From Alphaproteobacteria bacterium (GTDB lineage Bacteria > Pseudomonadota > Alphaproteobacteria > Sphingomonadales > Sphingomonadaceae), in contig JAQGLH010000005.1 in the NCBI GenBank assembly GCA_028293005.1, positions 1 through 6,887 of the forward strand: a stretch of 6,887 nt of DNA, read 5' to 3'. The notes beneath the pieces are model-generated. The model was given only the letters and a program-made list of their open reading frames with translations. It was not told the DNA's origin and did no database searches. Positions 1 through 5,285 of this stretch are shown here, in pieces. Both the position numbers and the translations under genes were made by a program. Within the stretch, counting starts at the first letter, position 1. Each line of letters opens with the position of its first letter.

Positions 1-1
1 C

Positions 2-1858
2 GCGGCCGGAGCGGCGCAGGCGACCAGCAACCCGCAGGCGACGCCGTCGGCCGCGGACGCCGCCGCCGCCGCCCGCGCCGAATTTGCCGCGCCTGCCGCG
101 GAGGCGCATGAGCTCACCGTCGAGCGCGCCAATTCGGACGTGATGGTCGACGTCATTAAGTCGCTCGGGATCGAATATGTCGCGGCCAATCCGGGCTCGT
201 CCTTCCGCGGCCTGCACGAATCGCTGATCAACTATGGCGGCAACAAATCGCCCGAGCTGCTCACCTGCCTTCACGAGGAGACGTCGGTGGCGATGGCGGC
301 CGGCTACGCCCGCGTCACCGGCAGGCCGATGGCGGTCATGCTCCACTCCACGGTCGGCCTGCAGCATGGCTCTATGTCGATCTATCACGCCTTTGCCGAC
401 CAGGTGCCGGTGCTGATGTTCATGGGCGCCTCGCTCGATGCGGCGACGCGGCGGCCCTATATCGAATGGATGCATTCGGTGCAGGACGGCGCGGCGCTGG
501 TCCGCGACTTCACCAAGTGGGACGACCAGCCGGTCTCGATGCAGCATTTCGCCGAATCGACCGTCCGCGCCGTTAAGCTCGCGACCACCGCGCCGATGGG
601 GCCGGTTTTGATCTCGGTCGACACCGATCTCCAGGAAGTGCCGTTTCGCGCGGCGAATTTCTCGATCCCGCCGCTTTCGCCCGCATCGCAGCCGGTAGGC
701 GACCTCGCAGCGGTGCGGCAGATCGCGCAGGCGCTGGCCCAGGCCTCCGCGCCGGTCATCCTCGCGCACCGCTATGCGCGCACGCAGGGGGCGATGGCGC
801 GCCTGATCGAACTTGCGGAGCTGCTGCAGATCCCGGTCGTCGATTCGGGCGACCGTTTCAATTTCCCGACCGATCACCCGCTCAACCACAGCCGGCGCAT
901 GCGCCCGCTGATCGCGCAGGCCGACGTCGTCCTCGCGCTCGAGCCGGTCGACCTGTGGGGAGCGCTCAACAAGCTCCAGGATCAGAACGAGCGTCGCACG
1001 AGCCGCCTCGCCAAGGCCGACGTCAAGGTCTTCACGATCGGCGTCCAGGACAATGCGACGAAGGCCAACTACCAGACTTTCCAGCGCTATGTCGGCGCCA
1101 CCCTCGCGGTCGACGGCGATGCGGAAGCGACGCTGCCGAGCCTGATCGAGGAAGCGAGACGGGCCATGACGTCGGCGTCGCGCGCGGCGGCGGCAGAGCG
1201 CGGCGCTGCGCTCAAGGAGACCTTCCAGGCGCTTCGCGAGCGCGACCGCCAGGAAGCGCGCTACGGCTGGGACGCAAGCCCGATCAGCACCGCGCGCCTT
1301 TCGTCCGAGATTTGGCAGGCGATCAAGAATGAGGATTGGGTCCTCGCCTCGCACACTTTCTTCCAATCGGGTTGGCCGCAGCGCCTGTGGGACATCAACC
1401 GTCCGCACCAATATGTCGGCGGGCTCGGCGCCGGCGGGCTCGGCTCGAACATCGGCACCGCGACCGGCGCGGCGCTCGCGCATCGCGGCAGCGGGCGCGT
1501 GGTGGTCAACATCCAGGGCGACGGCGACCTGCTCTACGCCCCGGGCGCCTTGTGGACCGCGGCGCACCACCGCATCCCGTTGCTCACGGTGGTCCACAAC
1601 AACCGCGCCTATCACCAGGAAGTGATGCACATCCAACGCATCGCCAACCGCCGCCAGCGCGGGATCGACCGCGCCCATATCGGGACGGCGATCGACGGTC
1701 CTGCGGTCGATTTCGCGAAGCTCGCGCAATCAATGGGAATGTGGGCGGCTGGTCCGATCGAAAACCCGAGCGCGCTGCCGGCGGCGCTGCGACGCGCCGT
1801 CGCGATCGTCAAGCAGGGCCAGCCGGCGCTTGTCGAAGTCGTGAGCCAGCCGAGGTGA
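2..1858 (+). CDS. TPP-requiring enzyme, acetolactate synthase-like, probably exported (5' partial)
   Basis: This is a thiamine-diphosphate enzyme of the acetolactate synthase/benzoylformate decarboxylase/pyruvate oxidase superfamily, which cleaves or transfers 2-oxoacid-derived acyl groups; its substrate is unknown. The frame is open from the left edge, so the true start lies upstream. Numbering from the GTG at 140, the N-terminal PYR domain spans about 1-170 and holds the cofactor-activating Glu46 in CLHEETSVAMAAGYAR. A central domain spans about 190-330. The C-terminal PP domain spans about 380-560 and has the Mg/TPP motif GDG (460-462) ending at NN (487-488). The 46 codons before 140 encode an Ala/Pro-rich linker, then ELTVERANSD, which reads straight into the fold. 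From memory, close relatives carry a twin-arginine leader before such a linker; here that leader would be off-window, so export is inferred. A cytochrome c gene follows closely, suggesting electron transfer. The superfamily call is firm, the specific reaction is not. Confidence 0.9.
   Translation, partial: AAGAAQATSNPQATPSAADAAAAARAEFAAPAAEAHELTVERANSDVMVDVIKSLGIEYVAANPGSSFRGLHESLINYGGNKSPELLTCLHEETSVAMAAGYARVTGRPMAVMLHSTVGLQHGSMSIYHAFADQVPVLMFMGASLDAATRRPYIEWMHSVQDGAALVRDFTKWDDQPVSMQHFAESTVRAVKLATTAPMGPVLISVDTDLQEVPFRAANFSIPPLSPASQPVGDLAAVRQIAQALAQASAPVILAHRYARTQGAMARLIELAELLQIPVVDSGDRFNFPTDHPLNHSRRMRPLIAQADVVLALEPVDLWGALNKLQDQNERRTSRLAKADVKVFTIGVQDNATKANYQTFQRYVGATLAVDGDAEATLPSLIEEARRAMTSASRAAAAERGAALKETFQALRERDRQEARYGWDASPISTARLSSEIWQAIKNEDWVLASHTFFQSGWPQRLWDINRPHQYVGGLGAGGLGSNIGTATGAALAHRGSGRVVVNIQGDGDLLYAPGALWTAAHHRIPLLTVVHNNRAYHQEVMHIQRIANRRQRGIDRAHIGTAIDGPAVDFAKLAQSMGMWAAGPIENPSALPAALRRAVAIVKQGQPALVEVVSQPR
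59..73 (+). repeat. (GCC)5 triplet run in the Ala-rich linker
   Basis: Five perfect GCC triplets lie in frame and encode five alanines in the low-complexity linker before the TPP enzyme's first domain. In-frame triplet changes here would only lengthen or shorten the linker. It may simply reflect high-GC alanine codon use. Confidence 0.6.
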
Positions 1859-1859
1859 T
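1852..1859 (+). promoter_or_regulatory. Extended Shine-Dalgarno for the cytochrome c gene
   Basis: GAGGTGAT matches eight bases of the extended anti-Shine-Dalgarno complement and overlaps the TGA stop (1856-1858) of the TPP enzyme gene. Its GAGG core ends 7 bases before the GTG at 1863 and 10 bases before the ATG at 1866, so both starts are feasible. The ATG at 1858 reaches a stop after two codons and is not used for a protein. The layout implies translational coupling of the two genes. Confidence 0.6.
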
Positions 1860-1865
1860 GCCGTG

Positions 1866-2186
1866 ATGAAACCGATGATGCTGATTGCTTCGCTGCTCGG
1901 CGGGCTGATCGCCGCCGGAAGCGCGGCCGCGCCCAAGGCGCCGAGCGGCGGAGCAGCCAAAAGCGCCGGCGCGCACCTCTATGTCGCGACCGGCTGCTTC
2001 CAATGCCACGGCTATGTCGGCCAGGGCGGGATGGCCGGGCCCCGGATTGCCGGCAAGGCTTACGCGCTCGAGGCGTTCGCGCGGCAGCTTCGCCATCCGT
2101 CCGACGAGATGCCGCCATACACGCCGCGCGTGATGAGCGATGCCGATGTCGCCGCGCTGCACGCTTATGTCGCGACGATGAAATAG
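1866..2186 (+). CDS. Secreted monohaem c-type cytochrome
   Basis: This is a small class-I-like cytochrome c that should carry electrons in the periplasm. Residues 1-22 or so form a Sec signal peptide: a basic start, a hydrophobic LIASLLGGLIAAG core and an Ala-rich cleavage region. The mature part has one haem-binding CxxCH motif, CFQCH, and a likely distal haem ligand Met in DEMPPY about 35 residues later. The C-terminal helix DADVAALHAYVATM is typical of the fold. The total is about 106 residues, normal for a single-haem protein. The start is the ATG at 1866; the in-frame GTG at 1863 is equally possible and adds one residue. It follows the TPP enzyme by 7 bases, in an operon layout, so it is the natural candidate electron acceptor for that enzyme. 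The cytochrome call is secure; the partnership is inferred from position. Confidence 0.92.
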   Translation: MKPMMLIASLLGGLIAAGSAAAPKAPSGGAAKSAGAHLYVATGCFQCHGYVGQGGMAGPRIAGKAYALEAFARQLRHPSDEMPPYTPRVMSDADVAALHAYVATMK

Positions 2187-2395
2187 GCGCATATCTCGTC
2201 ATCGCGTCTTATGCAGTCATCCCCAGCGCGTGCGACGATCCCGCGGTCTCTAGGGTATCGAGGCGGTTCGGCCTTCGACTGGTTCCCGCGGACGGAGTTT
2301 TCCGAAGGCCCCGGTTTCGCGCGAACGACGTGGCGGGACTGGAAAAAACCACGCGCAGGGTCCAGGGCGGGCGCCTGTCGGCGGGCGCTGCGTCG

Positions 2396-2413
2396 CCCCG
2401 GAAAACCCCGGAA
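2396..2413 (+). repeat. Direct repeat CCCCGGAA x2 at the SDR ribosome-binding site
   Basis: Two copies of CCCCGGAA (2396-2403 and 2406-2413) are separated by AA, a 10-base period. The second copy runs into the Shine-Dalgarno of the SDR gene. It is short enough to be chance, but its position could matter for translation initiation. Confidence 0.4.
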
Positions 2414-2416
2414 GGA
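2410..2416 (+). promoter_or_regulatory. Shine-Dalgarno deciding the SDR start
   Basis: GGAAGGA lies 7 bases before the ATG at 2424. This supports that ATG over the upstream in-frame ATG at 2211, whose translation does not resemble an SDR N-terminus. Confidence 0.7.
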
Positions 2417-2423
2417 CCGGTCG

Positions 2424-3209
2424 ATGACTTTTGATCTTGGCATCAGCGGCAGGACGGCGATCGTCTGCGCCTCGAGCGCGGGCCTCGGCCGGGCGTGCGC
2501 GGAGCAGCTTGCGGCGGCGGGAGTCCAGGTCGTGATCAACGCGCGCCGGGCCGAGCCGCTCGCCCGCGCGGCGGAGGAGATCGAGCGCAAGACGGGGACG
2601 GCGGTCAAGACGGTCGTCGCCGACGTCACCGACGCCGAGGGGCGCAGGAGGCTGCTCGAGGCCTGCCCCGAACCCGACATCCTCGTCAACAATGCGGCGG
2701 GGCCGCCGGCCGGGACCTTCGAGCAATGGGGAGAGGCGGAGTGGGAAGCTGCGCTGCACCAGAATATGATCACGCCGATCATGCTGATCCGTGACGTCAT
2801 CGGCGCAATGACGCGCAAGAGGTGGGGGCGGGTGATCAACATTACCTCGGCGGCGGTCAAGGCGCCGATGCCTCTGCTCGGACTGTCGAACGGCGCCCGC
2901 AGCGGCCTCACCGGCTTCGTCGGAGGCCTTGCGCGCGAGGTTGCCGGCAGCGGGATCACGATCAACAACCTCCTTCCTGGCCATTTTCGCACCGAGCGTC
3001 TCGAAGGCTATATCGGCAAGCTGGCGGAAAGCCGCGGCGTCAGTTTCGACGAGCAGGTCGCTTATATGGAGAAATCGAACCCGACCGGACGCTTCGGCAA
3101 GCCGGCGGAATTGGGCGCGGTCTGCGCCTTCCTCGCCAGCGAGCATGCCGCCTATATCACCGGCCAGAACTTCGTGCTCGACGGCGGCGCCTTTCCGGGC
3201 ATGCTCTGA
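2424..3209 (+). CDS. Short-chain dehydrogenase/reductase with Ser-x3-Arg active site
   Basis: This 261-residue protein has the normal length of a classical NAD(P)-dependent SDR, a cytosolic oxidoreductase of unknown substrate. The nucleotide-binding turn reads CASSAGLG (15-22), a variant of TGxxxGxG. ADV at 66-68 follows the third strand, NNAAG is at 89-93, the structural Asn is probably Asn114, and the catalytic Ser is Ser142 in INITSAAVK. Thirteen residues on, where YxxxK is expected, the protein has Ser155-Asn-Gly-Ala-Arg159. Lys146 sits four residues after Ser142. The C-terminal half has the usual PG (NNLLPGHFRTERLEG), a GRFGKPAELGAVCAFLAS segment and ITGQNFVLDGGAF. As I recall, a sizeable SDR subfamily, often labelled 3-oxoacyl-ACP reductase-like, shares the SNxxR pattern, so this is unlikely to be a dead mutant. 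It stands alone between two apparent operons, which gives no clue to its substrate. Confidence 0.9.
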   Translation: MTFDLGISGRTAIVCASSAGLGRACAEQLAAAGVQVVINARRAEPLARAAEEIERKTGTAVKTVVADVTDAEGRRRLLEACPEPDILVNNAAGPPAGTFEQWGEAEWEAALHQNMITPIMLIRDVIGAMTRKRWGRVINITSAAVKAPMPLLGLSNGARSGLTGFVGGLAREVAGSGITINNLLPGHFRTERLEGYIGKLAESRGVSFDEQVAYMEKSNPTGRFGKPAELGAVCAFLASEHAAYITGQNFVLDGGAFPGML

Positions 3210-3265
3210 CCCGCGCTGGAGGATATTTGCGGGGCGGGGCGCCGACGCCACCGCATTGGAGACAG

Positions 3266-3279
3266 GCTTGGCCCCAAGC
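3266..3279 (+). repeat. Short perfect inverted repeat before the glycosyltransferase operon
   Basis: GCTTGG and CCAAGC flank a two-base CC spacer, giving a 14-base palindrome-like element in the 104-base gap between the SDR and the first glycosyltransferase. No T-tract follows, so it is not a standard terminator. Just downstream, TAGACT (3282-3287) weakly resembles a -10 box, with no well-spaced -35. The element could be an operator or chance. Confidence 0.35.
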
Positions 3280-3313
3280 GCTAGACTCCGGCCGATCAGA
3301 AGGGGACGGTAAA

Positions 3314-4294
3314 GTGGCGAGATCGGATCCGCCTGCGATTTCGGTGGTCATCCCGGCGCGCAACGCGGCGCTCTATCTTTCCGACGCGCTGGAAAGTCTC
3401 GCCGCGCAGACTTTCGACGATTTCGAGATCATCGTCGTCGACAATGGCAGCACCGACCAGACCGCCGACATCCTCAACCAGTGGCTGCGCCGCGAGCCGC
3501 GTCTGCGCGTGCTGAGCGTGGCGCGGCCGGGTCTCGCCGCAGCGCTCAACGCGGGAATCGCCGAGGCGCGCGCGCCGCTGATCGCGCGGCTCGATGCGGA
3601 CGACGTCGCGCTGCCGGATCGGCTCGCGCGGCAATATCGGGTCTTCGCTGAGCGGCCCGAGCTCGGCCTGCTCGGCTCCGCGGTCGAGCTGGTCGACCGG
3701 CACGGCCGCAAGATCGGTGAGCGCCACCGTCCGCTGACCGATGACGACTTGCGCCGGTTCCAGCTCAACGGCAGCGGCTTCGTCCATTCGACGGTGATGT
3801 ACCGCCGCGACGTCTTCGACCGCGCGGGCGGCTATCGCGTGGGGCTGAACTGCGTCGAAGATTATGATCTGTGGCTGCGGATGTCGGAAGTGACGGAGAT
3901 CGCCAACCTGCCCGACATATTGGTCCATTACCGCATCCACGCCTCCAGCATGAGCTCGAGGCTGCCGGTGCGGCTTGCGCTGACATCAACCTGCGTGCGC
4001 GCCGCCCTCGAGGCACGGTTGCGCGGCGAACCCGAGCCGTTCATCGACGGCATACCCAAGCTTCGCCGCGCCCACGAGCTGCTCGGACTGCCGGCCGAGG
4101 AATCGCGGCAGGAGCTGCGGCTGCGCGCTCGGCGCAACGGCGTCTATCTGCGCTTTCATGGGCTTGCGATGCCGCGCTGGCTCAAGCGCGCGATCCGCGG
4201 CGCTGCGCTCGCGCTCGGGCTGAAGCCGCTTTACCTGCACTTGCTCGGTCGGGGCCGCGTCGCCGGCACTCGGCCAGCCGCTTCCGAGAGCTGA
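3314..4294 (+). CDS. Family 2 glycosyltransferase (GT-A fold)
   Basis: This 326-residue protein should transfer a sugar from a nucleotide-sugar donor onto a growing glycan at the cytoplasmic face. The GT-A nucleotide-binding half opens with ISVVIPARNAALYL (9-22) and continues with EIIVVDNGSTDQT (38-50). The metal-binding DxD-type motif is LDADD (93-97). The likely catalytic-base motif is ED in CVEDYDLWLRM (180-190), preceded by HSTVMYRRDVFDRAGGY. This set is typical of family-2 transferases of capsule, exopolysaccharide or lipopolysaccharide synthesis. No membrane segment is clear; the C-terminal region is Arg-rich and Leu-rich and may be peripheral. The GTG at 3314 is chosen because AAGGGG (3300-3305) lies 8 bases upstream and the fold begins at residue 9; the frame stays open farther upstream only as a shadow of the SDR gene. 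It is the first of three closely spaced genes. Donor and acceptor cannot be read from the sequence. Confidence 0.92.
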   Translation: MARSDPPAISVVIPARNAALYLSDALESLAAQTFDDFEIIVVDNGSTDQTADILNQWLRREPRLRVLSVARPGLAAALNAGIAEARAPLIARLDADDVALPDRLARQYRVFAERPELGLLGSAVELVDRHGRKIGERHRPLTDDDLRRFQLNGSGFVHSTVMYRRDVFDRAGGYRVGLNCVEDYDLWLRMSEVTEIANLPDILVHYRIHASSMSSRLPVRLALTSTCVRAALEARLRGEPEPFIDGIPKLRRAHELLGLPAEESRQELRLRARRNGVYLRFHGLAMPRWLKRAIRGAALALGLKPLYLHLLGRGRVAGTRPAASES

Positions 4295-4298
4295 TTCG

Positions 4299-5285
4299 TT
4301 GGTCGCGGTCAGCGTCGTCGTCTGCACCCGCGACCGCCCGCGCCAGCTTGGCCGCATGCTCCAAAGCGCGGCCGCTCTCTCGGTGCCCGCCGGGCTCGAC
4401 TGGGAAATGTTGATCGTCGACAACGGCTCGCCCGGGCAAACCGCGGCGGTGGTCGAGAGTTTCGCCGGCGTGCTGCCGATCCGGCGTGTCGCCGAGCCGG
4501 TCCCCGGTATTTCGCGCGCGCGCAATCGCGGGAGCGACGAGGCGCGGGGCCGCTACATCTGCTGGACCGATGACGACGTGCTGCTCGATCCTCATTGGCT
4601 CGCCGCCTATCTCGAAGCGTTTCGGCGCCATCCCGACGCAACCCTGTTCGGCGGGACGATCCGCCCCGAGCTGGTCGAGCCGACCCCCGACTGGTGCCGT
4701 CGGGGGCGCCATCAATGGCCGCTCAGCGCGATGTTCGTCGAGCGCGATCCGGGCGCCGACCGCCCGATCCTGCTGCACGATCAAACCCCGTGGGGCGCCA
4801 ATTTCGCGGTGCGGGCCGACGAGCAGCGCCGCTTGCGCTATGACGTCGCCCTCGGCGTCGCCCCAGGCCGCAGCCGCACCGGCGAGGAATGTGACCTGAT
4901 CTACCGGCTGCTGAAGGGCGGCGCGATCGGCTGGTGGGTCGCCGGCGCCATGGTTCGCCACATCATCGAGCCCGAACGGCAGCGCCGCGGCTTCCTGCTG
5001 CGCTATTTCCGCCAGGCGGGAGAGACGGCAGCCTATCTCAATGAGCATTTCCCCGGCGATAACAAGGACGAAGCGCGGGGGGCGGCCGGCTTCGCGCGGA
5101 TGAGCGATGCCGAGCTGCGGCTGCGCATCGCGGCGCATCGCCTGTGCGGCAACGCGCTCTGGGCCGGCGGCTTGCGCTGTTCGAGCTTGCGTTTCCTCGC
5201 CGCCCGCGCGCTTTATGGCGGCGTGCTGAGCCACCGACGCCGCCGCGGGGCGGCGACGCCGGGTCTTTTGGAGGAACAGCCCTGA
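4299..5285 (+). CDS. Second family 2 glycosyltransferase (GT-A fold), TTG start
   Basis: This 328-residue protein is a family-2 glycosyltransferase but not a recent copy of its neighbour, since the two share only fold motifs. It begins VAVSVVVCTRDRPRQLGRML (2-21), then has MLIVDNGS (37-44), GISRARNRG (70-78) and a metal-binding WTDDD (89-93). PWGANFAVR (164-172) and the putative base motif TGEECDLIYRL (194-204) complete the catalytic domain. The C-terminal part contains a basic helix with RHIIEPERQRRGFLLRYF and an Arg-rich tail. The TTG at 4299 is the best start: it lies 4 bases after the previous stop, GAGAG (4286-4290) precedes it by 8 bases, and the first internal ATG (4356) would remove the first beta-strand. 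Its TGA overlaps the next gene's ATG by one base, indicating one operon. Its likely role is a later sugar-addition step on the same glycan; the sugar is unknown. Confidence 0.9.
   Translation: MVAVSVVVCTRDRPRQLGRMLQSAAALSVPAGLDWEMLIVDNGSPGQTAAVVESFAGVLPIRRVAEPVPGISRARNRGSDEARGRYICWTDDDVLLDPHWLAAYLEAFRRHPDATLFGGTIRPELVEPTPDWCRRGRHQWPLSAMFVERDPGADRPILLHDQTPWGANFAVRADEQRRLRYDVALGVAPGRSRTGEECDLIYRLLKGGAIGWWVAGAMVRHIIEPERQRRGFLLRYFRQAGETAAYLNEHFPGDNKDEARGAAGFARMSDAELRLRIAAHRLCGNALWAGGLRCSSLRFLAARALYGGVLSHRRRRGAATPGLLEEQP
5270..5275 (+). promoter_or_regulatory. Shine-Dalgarno for the AlkP-superfamily gene
   Basis: GGAGGA ends 9 bases before the ATG at 5285, inside the end of the second glycosyltransferase gene. 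Stop and start overlap as TGATG, which supports the chosen start and translational coupling. Confidence 0.75.

Larger units (their letters stand above)
2187..2423 (+). other. Intergenic gap before the SDR gene, no gene seen
   Basis: These 237 bases separate the cytochrome and SDR genes. No convincing promoter, RNA or rho-independent terminator is visible. An imperfectly placed inverted repeat pairs GGCCTTCG (2270-2277) with CGAAGGCC (2303-2310) across a 25-base loop. The stretch from 2211 is open in the SDR frame, but its translation is Arg/Pro-rich and unlike the start of an SDR, so I treat it as non-coding. The gap's length suggests that the SDR may have its own promoter. Confidence 0.5.

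Noticed and set aside
2270..2310. Rho-independent terminator after the cytochrome c gene
   Set aside because: The 8-base stem has a 25-base loop, lies more than 80 bases after the stop, and is not followed by a T-tract.
2211..2423. A 71-residue N-terminal extension of the SDR
   Set aside because: The frame is open, but the residues are Arg/Pro-rich and SDRs begin just before the first strand. A good Shine-Dalgarno sits 7 bases before the ATG at 2424.
2250..3251. A 333-codon open frame on the - strand over the SDR gene
   Set aside because: It mirrors the SDR coding frame, and its translation (Arg-rich, many Pro and Gly) has no family features.
2822..3313. A long N-terminal extension of the first glycosyltransferase, overlapping the SDR
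   Set aside because: The extension is the SDR gene read in another frame. A Shine-Dalgarno 8 bases before the GTG at 3314 and the position of the first beta-strand fix the start there.
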